The translations under genes were made by a program, and so were the position numbers. A DNA stretch of 64,000 nt. It comes from Acidovorax facilis (lineage in GTDB: Bacteria; Pseudomonadota; Gammaproteobacteria; Burkholderiales; Burkholderiaceae_C). Of the stretch, positions 27,297 through 34,317 are shown one piece after another. The notes below the pieces were generated by a model, which searched no databases, was not told the origin of the DNA, and worked only from the letters and a program-made list of their open reading frames with translations. The stretch is taken from contig NZ_JAMXAX010000009.1 of NCBI RefSeq assembly GCF_023913775.1, forward strand, positions 22,950 to 86,949, given 5' to 3'. Numbering within the stretch: the first letter of the stretch is position 1; each line of letters opens with the position of its first letter.

Positions 27297-29471
27297 TCAC
27301 TGGAGGCCATCAGCCTCGGGTGTTTCGATGCCGTCTTGGAACCCAAGCGCAGGGCTTGTGGGAGTGAGTGGGTCGGTGCTGGAAGGCACGGAAACGGGTT
27401 CCGGCTGGGTCATTGCGGCCTCTGCCAGCTGGGGAACAATCGTGCCGCCGTTTTGGTCCTCGACCCCGACAGACTGCGCCAATTCGTCGGCCAGTGGCGC
27501 CACGCCAGGATTGGTTGCGAGCACCTGGGCGGTCTGCACTCCGCTGTAAAGCGTCTTCATATCCGTCCCGGATCGGTCCGACTCGACCTTGCGCGTCTGG
27601 GCCTCTAGCAGCTTGGCTTTTGCGATAGCGACAGGATCGGGCGGCAGTTGCGCGCGCTGCGCCTTCTGTTGTTCGTCCAGCTGGAAGTTCTTGGGGTCCA
27701 GGCGCTGGCCCTTGCATAGTTCGGCCGCCAGTTTGGCGGGGTCCAGCTCATAGACAGGGTCTTTCGCCACCTGCAGCAGCGACATCAGGAATTGCTGCTG
27801 TGCGTCACGCTCAACCAGCGCCGACGACGCCCGGACGTCGATCTCGAAGTCACCCTTGATGCTTTCGTCGTCGCTGTAGCTCATCATCCAGTCGAAGTAA
27901 CGCTGGATGTGCGGGCGGGTCAGGTAGTCATCAAAGCGCTTGGCAAGACGGCGCAGAACGCTGGTGGCGTTGTTGTTCTGCATCTGCATCCCGCCTAGCG
28001 TGTTCGGGGCGTCGCCCCGGATGCCCTGCAGCATGGCGGGCATCCCGGTGGTGTCCTCGGCCATCTTCAAGCAGAAGTTGATGATGTTCATCAGCTCGGT
28101 CTGCACGCTGGGGACCACGAACGCGGAGAAAGCGGCGCGGACGTCTTGCACGTCAGCTTCTGAATTGGCCCGCCACACCTTGCCAGGGCTGATCGAATGC
28201 CGCCCATCTTCTGGTGTGATGCCGTTGCCAATGACGATCTGAGGGGCTGCAGACAGTCCGGAGTTGTCCATCATGGCGCGCGTTGACCCGTTGAGCATGC
28301 GCTGCACGGTGCGGATCTGGCGGCTGATTCCCATACCCCACGGCATACCGGGGCGGCGCTGCCAGGCCAGGATGTCATAGGGGAATTCGCCGTTCTCGAC
28401 CGGGCTCTGGGTGGCTTTCACCAGCCGGTCGTTGATCAGAACCGCCATGGTCGGCACGCGGTCTTCGTCGCCTTCGTCCAGTTCCACGCCCACGGTGCGA
28501 AGCTGGTCGCCCGCGCAGTGGCCGTAGAAGATCCACATTTCATACTCGTCGTCACTGGCGCGGTACACCGCCTCGGTGCCTTGTCGCGTGCGCGCCGGGC
28601 CTTCCCGCAGTGCCGCCAGCAACTCGTTGCGGTCATAGCTCGGGTCTGACAGCATCATCTTGATCTGACGCTTGCCGATGTACTCGCGCTCCCACGTGTG
28701 GCTGCCGTTGTGCAGGTTCTCGCCACAGGCAGCGTCAGGGAAGAAGTTCCACGGGTCAATGCGCTTGGAGCCGGGCTGGATGCTGTCCACCCGAACTACT
28801 GCGGTCATCTGCGTGACTGGGTCGCGCCGAACCATCCGCTGGGTGCGCTGGATGGGGAATGGCCCCTTGAGCACACCGGAGCCGATGCGCGCGGCGTCCT
28901 CGATCACCTGGCGAACCTCGCCGTGCCAGTTGCTTTCGACAAGCGGATCTTCGATAGCCTGCTGCATCTTCGTGGCGGCCTGCTTTGCCTGCGCCTGGTT
29001 GGCCTCGATCTGGGCCTGCGCTTCTGCTGGGTCCGCCATGCCCATCGATGTAGCAAGCTGCGTCAGCTGCGAAGGGCTCAGTTTTGGCAGTGGTGTCGGC
29101 TTGATCTCCCAGGCCCTGTCATCAGTAGGCAGCAGCATGTCCGCCACCCGCGCGCTGGCGGCGTCGGTGTATGGCCGGGTGATGTTCAAGAACACCACAG
29201 AGCGCGATGGCCCGCTGACGCTTGGCGACTGCCCGGTGATCGCAGCCTTGCGCCCGCGAAACAGCTGATTGGCGTTCTGGTACGCCCGGTTGGCGTCGTC
29301 GATGCTTTGGTAGTGCTCCTCGTCTTCGGTCCACTCTTCCTCGATGCCGGAGCTGGCGCGGCCGGAAATCGCCTCACTCCGTTTGGACAGAAGCGTCTGC
29401 ACGAAGATCGCGCGCATGTCTTTGGGGTCTTCGCCGGGCTGCTCGCCCCCGTGTTGTACGTTGGCTTGCAT
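27297..29471 (-). CDS. Portal protein
   Basis: A 724-aa portal, the dodecameric DNA gate to which terminase and adaptor bind. The start MQANVQHGGEQPG at 29471 lies one base after the HNH stop; an in-frame upstream extension into the HNH gene is not credible. Portal-like blocks are seen in TYTxAA-type order: RSVVFLNITRPYTDAASARV, FFPDAACGENLHNGSHTWER, LAWQRRPGMPWGMGISRQIR and MLNGSTRAMMDNSGLSAAPQ. The Gln/Ala-rich C-terminus (QQKAQRAQLPPDPVAIAKAK) is typical of large podovirus portals. Confidence 0.9.
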   Translation of the reverse strand: MQANVQHGGEQPGEDPKDMRAIFVQTLLSKRSEAISGRASSGIEEEWTEDEEHYQSIDDANRAYQNANQLFRGRKAAITGQSPSVSGPSRSVVFLNITRPYTDAASARVADMLLPTDDRAWEIKPTPLPKLSPSQLTQLATSMGMADPAEAQAQIEANQAQAKQAATKMQQAIEDPLVESNWHGEVRQVIEDAARIGSGVLKGPFPIQRTQRMVRRDPVTQMTAVVRVDSIQPGSKRIDPWNFFPDAACGENLHNGSHTWEREYIGKRQIKMMLSDPSYDRNELLAALREGPARTRQGTEAVYRASDDEYEMWIFYGHCAGDQLRTVGVELDEGDEDRVPTMAVLINDRLVKATQSPVENGEFPYDILAWQRRPGMPWGMGISRQIRTVQRMLNGSTRAMMDNSGLSAAPQIVIGNGITPEDGRHSISPGKVWRANSEADVQDVRAAFSAFVVPSVQTELMNIINFCLKMAEDTTGMPAMLQGIRGDAPNTLGGMQMQNNNATSVLRRLAKRFDDYLTRPHIQRYFDWMMSYSDDESIKGDFEIDVRASSALVERDAQQQFLMSLLQVAKDPVYELDPAKLAAELCKGQRLDPKNFQLDEQQKAQRAQLPPDPVAIAKAKLLEAQTRKVESDRSGTDMKTLYSGVQTAQVLATNPGVAPLADELAQSVGVEDQNGGTIVPQLAEAAMTQPEPVSVPSSTDPLTPTSPALGFQDGIETPEADGLQ

Positions 29472-29472
29472 A

Positions 29473-30006
29473 TCAGTACCCAGTTCTAGGCAAAAATTCG
29501 ATAACGTGGACGTTTGACTTTTTTTCGTTCCACGACTTCGGCACGACTTGAATGTTGTGGGCGTTGTGAAGCCCGCAAACATGTCGTCCTTTGACTGGAA
29601 CGATGTGGTCAATTTCCCAACGGATGCCCGTCGATGCCGCCCTCATATGGCACAAGCGCACTGCCTCTTCAAAAACCAAATCATCAAGTTCGGTAGGTTT
29701 TGTGGCATTCGCTCTTTTCTGGTGGAAATGCCGAAGAGCCGAGATTTTTCGATTTACAGGGTCGTGCTGCTCTCGGATTTCGGAGAGCGATCTACTCCTA
29801 CTTCTAGAGCCCGTCTTGATACACGCCAGGTATTCCAAATGGCGTATCTGCTGCAACTCGGCCTTTGTTTTTTTGTCGCGCATCTTGCGCACATACGCGA
29901 CGTGGCATTCCTTGCACTTATTCAATCGGCCGTCGCGCATTCGCTTGTGCAAAGAAAAGGCTTCCACTGGCTTTATCTGCATGCAGCAGTAGCATTGCTT
30001 TTCCAT
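29473..30006 (-). CDS. HNH endonuclease (homing-type insertion)
   Basis: A 177-aa protein. An N-terminal zinc-binding segment (QCYCCMQIKPVEAF, CKECH) is followed by basic helices and a C-terminal HNH core (GIRWEIDHIVPVKGRHVCGL, HNAHNIQVVPKSWN). It is wedged between terL and the portal gene: the start is five bases from the terL stop and its stop is one base from the portal ATG. That suggests a mobile intergenic (freestanding homing) nuclease. It could instead assist packaging, as some HNH proteins next to terminases do. Confidence 0.85.
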   Translation of the reverse strand: MEKQCYCCMQIKPVEAFSLHKRMRDGRLNKCKECHVAYVRKMRDKKTKAELQQIRHLEYLACIKTGSRSRSRSLSEIREQHDPVNRKISALRHFHQKRANATKPTELDDLVFEEAVRLCHMRAASTGIRWEIDHIVPVKGRHVCGLHNAHNIQVVPKSWNEKKSNVHVIEFLPRTGY

Positions 30007-30010
30007 GGCA

Positions 30011-31306
30011 TCACCAACCAATCTCTTTGTCCAAGGGAGCCCAGCCGCCACCAACTGGCGCAAGTGGCTTTTGCTGCTGCGAACGCAACATGTGCTCTGC
30101 CGCTTGCGACAGGTAACGGAAACAGTCGGCGCCGTGGCTGAATTCATCGTGGAGCGGCCCCATCGCCTCACCTGTGCTTGTGTGGATTGCGCGTTGGTAT
30201 CTCTTAAGGCATTCCAACAGTCGGGCAGTCTTGGCGCTATCGAAATAGCAGCGGGGGAACATCATCCGTGCGGACTTGATCCCCTCCTCTACGTCCAAAG
30301 CCGACAGACACACGACGCGCGAGCGCCCCAGCTCTTTCAACACCATTTCGGCGTTTTTCCCGGTCTGGGCGTTCTTCGTCTTCCCATCGTGTGGCAGGTA
30401 ATCCGTGCCCCACCGATACGGACGCTTTTCAAGCTGGGTCACATACCAGTCGTAGGTCCGGTGGCTGTCTTCGATGTAGTCGATGACGCGCACATCCTGC
30501 GGCCCGACTTGCACCATCGCGATGGTCATGGAGTCGTTCCACCCCAAATCCCAGACGGTGTGAACCGGGATGCGCGGGTCATAAGGCACCCGGCCAGCTC
30601 GGTTATCCGCGTACAGGTGCTCTATTTCGTGCCGATAGATCGCCCCCGCTGCGACTCGCCTTGCCTTGCCTTCCCAGATGTGCGCATAGTCATCGGCCAA
30701 CATGGAGCGCTTGGCCTTCTGGCGCTCTTCCTCCAGCACTTGAGGGAACCATGGGTTGTCGCGCCAGTTGACTTGGCAGACCCACGTGTCAGGACTTGGG
30801 GTCGCAATGAATCGCTGGTAAACCTCGTCGGTTTCCATATCTGGATTCAAGGTCATCCAGATTTCAGAGCCATCCTTACGGATCGTTGGAATCAGCGTGT
30901 CCAGGCTCTTCTTGCTGATTGCGTGAGCCTCTTCAATCCATACGCGATCAACACCCTCAAAGGATTTGATCGAGTCAACCGTGTGGCTTTGCAGCCCGGC
31001 AAACAGAAACAGCGTGCCGTTCACCCCTCGGATTTCGGTGTCCAGCACCTCATAGAAGGCGGTCAGGCCCAGTTTGACGATGTAGTCCTTGAGCAGCCGG
31101 TGAACCGAGTCCCGCATGGACTTTTGGATTTCACGTGCACACAGAATGCGCAGCTGCTCGCGCGTGCCCATTTCCAATAGCACCTGGGCGACGGTGTGGC
31201 TCTTGCCTCCCCCTCGACCGCCGTGCATGACCTTGTACCGGCGCGGCTCATACAGCGGCGCCAGGATTTCAGGCACCGAGATTTCAAGCTCAAGCGCCTC
31301 GGTCAT
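30011..31306 (-). CDS. terL: Terminase large subunit
   Basis: A 431-aa packaging ATPase/nuclease. Walker A is GGRGGGKSH (about residue 29), and the Walker B-like strand ends with VWIEEAH. The coupling region has MTLNPDMETDEVYQRF. The nuclease domain begins near VHTVWDLGWNDSMTIAM with its Asp, and further acidic residues follow in DVRVIDYIEDSHRTYDWY and near HDEFSHGADCFRYLS. It is of the PBSX/Terminase_3 type. It overlaps terS by four bases. Confidence 0.93.
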   Translation of the reverse strand: MTEALELEISVPEILAPLYEPRRYKVMHGGRGGGKSHTVAQVLLEMGTREQLRILCAREIQKSMRDSVHRLLKDYIVKLGLTAFYEVLDTEIRGVNGTLFLFAGLQSHTVDSIKSFEGVDRVWIEEAHAISKKSLDTLIPTIRKDGSEIWMTLNPDMETDEVYQRFIATPSPDTWVCQVNWRDNPWFPQVLEEERQKAKRSMLADDYAHIWEGKARRVAAGAIYRHEIEHLYADNRAGRVPYDPRIPVHTVWDLGWNDSMTIAMVQVGPQDVRVIDYIEDSHRTYDWYVTQLEKRPYRWGTDYLPHDGKTKNAQTGKNAEMVLKELGRSRVVCLSALDVEEGIKSARMMFPRCYFDSAKTARLLECLKRYQRAIHTSTGEAMGPLHDEFSHGADCFRYLSQAAEHMLRSQQQKPLAPVGGGWAPLDKEIGW

Positions 31307-31890
31307 TCTTGGCTCTCTGCAGGCGCAGCTTTGACCAGGCGCACGGTGGAGCGAACCTCAATGGCCCCACCATTGGGGCCGCTGTGCTCCGCTTGGATCT
31401 TGTCGCCGTACTTCTTGGGCGCCATCTTGGATGCCAGCCACTTGCGCGCGTCTACACGCAGGCGATTCCGGGCCACCGCCGTCGCATCGAACAAAACTTC
31501 GGTGTTCCCTGCGCCGTCGTCATCCTTGCTGCCGTGCTTGTCGGAGCGCACCATCGTGCATTCCTCGTCAGCAATGGATAGGATCTCCTCGGCCATTTTG
31601 TCGGCCTGGGCCTCGCGCGCGCGCGCGTACTGCTCCGTGAATTCGGCGTGTCGCCCATCCAGCCAAACCATCATCGTGCTCAGGGCTGGCATCCCTGGCA
31701 TAGCCGCAATCGCACGCAACGGCAGGCCGGATGCAATGTGGTCGCATATTTGCGACGCCAGTTCGGCGGTGTATTCGGTCTTTGGCTTTCTCTGCTGCTT
31801 TCCAGGCGCGACAACGCCAGCACCCTTTACTGCGGTGGCTGGCTTGTTGGCTTTGGTGGGCGCCTTCTTCGGCGCGGTGGGTTTGACCAT
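31303..31890 (-). CDS. terS: Terminase small subunit
   Basis: A 195-aa protein just upstream of terL (ATGA overlap). A basic N-terminus (KPTAPKKAPTKANKPATA) precedes a helix-turn-helix type DNA-recognition domain (AELASQICDHIASGLPLRAI, STMMVWLDGRHAEFTEQYAR). A helical central part (EAQADKMAEEILSIADEE) and a C-terminal part binding the large subunit follow. It recognises the pac/cos site and starts packaging. The start at 31890 follows element copy E. Confidence 0.88.
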   Translation of the reverse strand: MVKPTAPKKAPTKANKPATAVKGAGVVAPGKQQRKPKTEYTAELASQICDHIASGLPLRAIAAMPGMPALSTMMVWLDGRHAEFTEQYARAREAQADKMAEEILSIADEECTMVRSDKHGSKDDDGAGNTEVLFDATAVARNRLRVDARKWLASKMAPKKYGDKIQAEHSGPNGGAIEVRSTVRLVKAAPAESQE

Positions 31891-31895
31891 TCCCC

Positions 31896-31940
31896 GGAGT
31901 GTTCCGAGGACGGGCTTTGCAGGCGAACCCTACTGGGGGT
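31896..31940 (-). repeat. Bipartite late-operon element, copy E
   Basis: Minus strand CCCCCAGTAGGGTTCG, 18-base spacer, TCGGAACACTCCGG, then the terS ATG. It separates the tRNA-region terminator from the packaging genes, so this copy is the best candidate for a promoter or start signal of the late operon. Confidence 0.8.
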
Positions 31941-31941
31941 G

Positions 31942-31972
31942 GCAAAGAAAAGCCGCCTCACTGGACGGCTTT
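31942..31972 (-). terminator. Intrinsic terminator after the tRNA/ribozyme block
   Basis: Stem AAAGCCG/CGGCTTT (31949-31972), followed on the minus strand by a T-rich run (TTTTCTTTG). It closes the transcript that carries the ribozyme and tRNA elements, just before terS. Confidence 0.7.
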
Positions 31973-31980
31973 ATCTGACC

Positions 31981-32049
31981 CGGGTTGCTGAATTGAACAA
32001 GCTACCTCTTGCTTAGAAAGCAAGCGCTCTACCGTTGAGCTATGCCCGT
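31981..32049 (-). tRNA. Degenerate tRNA-Arg(TCT)-like element
   Basis: Minus strand. The D-arm is perfect (GCTC-AACGGTA-GAGC) and so is the anticodon arm (CTTGC-TTTCTAA-GCAAG, anticodon TCT). A T-loop TTCAATT is present, but its stem needs a bulge (GCTTG against CAGC) and only CGGG/CCCG of the acceptor stem can pair. No clear CCA end. It is either a decayed tRNA or a tRNA-like structure. It follows the tRNA-Met CCA end by two bases. Confidence 0.6.
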
Positions 32050-32051
32050 GT

Positions 32052-32127
32052 TGGTTGCGGTGGAGGCGCTCGCATCCTCGACTTTCGGGGTATGAACCCG
32101 GCGCTCTACTGTCTGAGCTACACCGCG
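32052..32127 (-). tRNA. Phage tRNA-Met(CAT) with initiator-like features
   Basis: 76 nt with encoded CCA. Acceptor CGCGGTG/CACCGCA, in which C1 faces A72, a hallmark of bacterial initiator tRNA. The D-arm is GCTC/GAGC. The anticodon stem has three consecutive G-C pairs next to the loop (GGG-TTCATAC-CCC), also an initiator trait. The T-stem is GAGGA/GCCTC with an A-G mismatch at the loop, and the T-loop reads TGCGAGC instead of the usual TTCRANN. The fold is otherwise complete. Residues 11-24 are C-G, as in elongators, so its role is uncertain. Confidence 0.75.
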
Positions 32128-32143
32128 ATATTTCAATGGCTCC

Positions 32144-32323
32144 AGGCGCCCTTCCCCCGGATGGCTTGTGGGACTTTCACCCCATGTGGTGGCCGGTGCG
32201 GCATTCCCGGCATTGGTGCTCGGCTCACTCCCCCACCGAGCCGATCCATGGGGGACTACGATACCCGAAGGTTTCGGCCTTATGGCCTCATCAGTCGTAG
32301 AAGTTGGATCGGCTTGGGCGCCT
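32144..32323 (-). ncRNA. Structured RNA domain enclosing the hammerhead ribozyme
   Basis: The segment is framed by a perfect 8-bp long-range pairing: AGGCGCCC (at 32316-32323) with GGGCGCCT (at 32144-32151). Inside it lie the hammerhead, a GCTCGG/CCGAGC hairpin, a GCCGG/CCGGC hairpin and TGGG/CCCA. The domain ends 17 bases before tRNA-Met. It looks like a folded transcript leader, not a random spacer. Confidence 0.6.
32256..32300 (-). ncRNA. Hammerhead self-cleaving ribozyme (type I)
   Basis: On the minus strand all core elements occur in order. Stem I 5' CTACGA, then CTGATGA; stem II GGCC-ATAA-GGCC; GAA; stem III ACC-TTCG-GGT; A17; stem I 3' TCGTAG. A15.1-U16.1 and G10.1-C11.1 pairs are present. 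The expected cleavage is after A at 32262. Stem I continues beyond an internal loop as GCCGATCC/GGATCGGC, which gives a place for the loop I-loop II tertiary contact. Both ends leave through stem I, hence type I. Confidence 0.92.
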
Positions 32324-32397
32324 ACTTGCCGAGCGTGGCGCCGTATGCTCTTGCGCATTCACCATCCCTGAACATGATGCCGCGCTCTGCGGTGGTG

Positions 32398-32757
32398 TCA
32401 AGCCTTTGGCATCTCCGGCGTTATGAACGGCATGATGTGGGTGATGAAGTCGGGGTCGTAGCCTTCCTCTTCTCCACTGAAATACACACGGCCAGCATGT
32501 AGCTTGGTAGCTGCTATCACTGGCTCTGGGTAATACTGCTTGCAGGCCAGCCAGTATTTGGTATGCAGCGGCTCCTTCTGCAACCTCTCCAGCCGCTCAG
32601 GCGTCAGGGGCTCCCATGCTTGGGCTGGAGTTGCCTTTTTGCTCGCGGCGATGAGGTTTGCCCACTCCATAAGATCCCCGCTTGTGAAGCTCTGGGCGTC
32701 TTCGATTCCCATGCGTTCAAGCATGTCGCGGGCGGCTTGTTCTGCGGTTTCGTTCAT
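32398..32757 (-). CDS. Phage protein of unknown function
   Basis: A 119-aa acidic protein (MNETAEQAARDMLERMGIED, WEPLTPERLERLQKEPLHTK, PFITPEMPKA). It is the last protein gene of the leftward early operon before the tRNA/ribozyme block. Its ATG overlaps the stop of an interrupted upstream frame. Confidence 0.68.
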   Translation of the reverse strand: MNETAEQAARDMLERMGIEDAQSFTSGDLMEWANLIAASKKATPAQAWEPLTPERLERLQKEPLHTKYWLACKQYYPEPVIAATKLHAGRVYFSGEEEGYDPDFITHIMPFITPEMPKA

Positions 32758-32999
32758 AGCGGCCCCTCTGGATCATGTGCATACCCCCAATCCTGGGCGG
32801 CTTGCTTTGATGGGTGCGGACCGTGCCACTTCGGCTGATGCGACGCGAATCCATCCCAACCTTGGCCGGGAAACTCCACAGCATATACATGGATGCCTTA
32901 TTGGAGGTCAAAGCAAATCTGAATCGCATACCAGCCGTGAGCTGTTGGCGGGGTTTCTCCGTCGTTCCAATCGTCTTGCGTCATGTCGTCATTCTCCAT
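32754..32999 (-). pseudogene. 81-codon phage gene interrupted by an in-frame TAA
   Basis: Reading from ATG 32999 gives a protein-like frame (MENDDMTQDDWNDGETPPTA, GWYAIQICFDLQ). A TAA at 32898-32900 stops it at codon 34, and the same frame then continues (GIHVYAVEFPGQGWDGFASH, QAAQDWGYAHDPEGPL) to a TGA overlapping the next ATG. Conserved coupling at the end and a sensible composition on both sides indicate one gene with a nonsense mutation, or ochre readthrough. Confidence 0.6.
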
Positions 33000-33073
33000 T
33001 CATCGTTCGTCCAGATCCACCCCAGCTATCCAACTCCACACCCGTATGCAAGCGGCTGGTTCGAGTGCCCTGA

Positions 33074-33481
33074 TCAATGCATCGCCTTCCCGAATTCGGC
33101 GGCAGCCCGAAGAACTGCAAGCCGTGTTTTGTCGTCAATGTCCGCCCCCATTCCGTCTTCGCAGTGCTCAGTGATCCATCCGTCAACAACCTGGCACCAC
33201 ACCACTACGGTATGCAGCTTTTCATACTCCACGCCAATCCGCAAATGGTTCTGCAACCTTCGTGAGTCTCCATCGTCATTTCGTGGGTTCCAGACGAACG
33301 TATGACTGATACGAATCTTGTCTCCGTCATCGACCATGTGCTGCTTTAGATTTCGCACTTGTGTTTTGCCATCCCAGGCGCACACCAAACCGCCCATCCA
33401 CATCTCTCCTGTGGGCTTGTACCCAATCGCCTTTGCGGCTAGTTCAAGCATCTGGATTTCAGTCATCGCTTCATCTGACAT
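33074..33481 (-). CDS. Phage protein of unknown function
   Basis: A 135-aa protein (EIQMLELAAKAIGYKPTGEM, HTFVWNPRNDDGDSRRLQNH, KTRLAVLRAAAEFGKAMH). The N- and C-terminal helices flank a Trp-rich middle; similar small phage proteins are common but unassigned. It lies within the leftward operon. Confidence 0.68.
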   Translation of the reverse strand: MSDEAMTEIQMLELAAKAIGYKPTGEMWMGGLVCAWDGKTQVRNLKQHMVDDGDKIRISHTFVWNPRNDDGDSRRLQNHLRIGVEYEKLHTVVVWCQVVDGWITEHCEDGMGADIDDKTRLAVLRAAAEFGKAMH

Positions 33482-33542
33482 AGCGGCCTTTCATGTGTGG
33501 TGGGTATGGTAGCGGGCGGGTGTTGAGATGACTCGGCACACC

Positions 33543-33746
33543 TCACGGCCGTGCCCCGTCGCATCGGTACTGAGGTGTCGATATAGGCATCAAGACCTTG
33601 CCAACCATGATGGTGTTAATTGCGTAGTGCGTGAACACCAACCGTCCGCCGTGATCTTCGCACCCGTCACGATTGATTGCCAGCCACAGAACAGCAACCA
33701 AGGCGACGGCCACCGCTGCACAAAACACCCATTCAAAGAACTTCAC
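33543..33746 (-). CDS. Small membrane-anchored protein
   Basis: A 67-aa protein with an N-terminal hydrophobic segment (FFEWVFCAAVAVALVAVLWL) and a short exported or cytoplasmic tail with two cysteines. Its start overlaps the stop of the 165-aa gene (ATGA). Function unknown. Confidence 0.62.
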   Translation of the reverse strand: MKFFEWVFCAAVAVALVAVLWLAINRDGCEDHGGRLVFTHYAINTIMVGKVLMPISTPQYRCDGARP

Positions 33747-34240
33747 GCCGCCTCCAGCAACGCCAGCTGCGCCGGGTTAGTGGCGATGACCGTGCGCAGC
33801 CCGTCCACCTGGCGCTGGAGCTTGCGGACCTGTTCCAGCAGCTGCAGCGTGTGGTGCGTGGCCTCAATCACTGCCGTCTGCGCAGATGCTCCGGCCGCGA
33901 ACGGCGCCACCTGCAGCCGCCACTCATGCGGGGTGAACTCCATCACCGTGTCGCCCTTCTCCAGCTTCACATGCCCTGTTGGCATTGCGATCAGGATTAC
34001 CGACTCGCTCGGTTCGTGCCGCAGGCTGGGTTTATAGATCCCCCGGGCCGGTGAAAAAATGTCCCCGCGCTCCTTCAACTCCTTGATGCAGTCGTTCACC
34101 GTGACCACCTTCAATCCGGTGTGGCGGACCAGCGCGGACACGTTGATCTCCATCTCTTGATCGTTCAAGGCGTGCACAGCTTCCAGCACCTGCACACGGC
34201 TGCTGCGCTTTTCACTGAGGTTCTTGTCGGTCATCATCAT
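33743..34240 (-). CDS. HTH and coiled-coil regulator-like protein
   Basis: A 165-aa protein. Residues about 15-65 form a winged HTH-like domain (VQVLEAVHALNDQEMEINVS, LVRHTGLKVVTVNDCIKELK). A linker and a C-terminal coiled coil (HHTLQLLEQVRKLQRQVDGL) follow. SD GGGAG precedes ATG 34240. It could be a late-gene or DNA-segregation regulator; no family is assigned. Confidence 0.65.
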   Translation of the reverse strand: MMMTDKNLSEKRSSRVQVLEAVHALNDQEMEINVSALVRHTGLKVVTVNDCIKELKERGDIFSPARGIYKPSLRHEPSESVILIAMPTGHVKLEKGDTVMEFTPHEWRLQVAPFAAGASAQTAVIEATHHTLQLLEQVRKLQRQVDGLRTVIATNPAQLALLEAA

Positions 34241-34284
34241 TCTCCCGGTAAAATCTGATTGCTCAGGTCAGATGGACCGGGATC

Positions 34285-34310
34285 GCCACCTACGGGTGGC
34301 TTTCCTTTTT
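34285..34310 (+). terminator. Plus-strand intrinsic terminator inside the leftward operon
   Basis: GCCACC-TACG-GGTGGC followed by TTTCCTTTTT, oriented for plus-strand transcripts. It lies in the gap between two minus-strand genes and could stop antisense transcription. Confidence 0.5.
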
Positions 34311-34317
34311 CAGGGGC

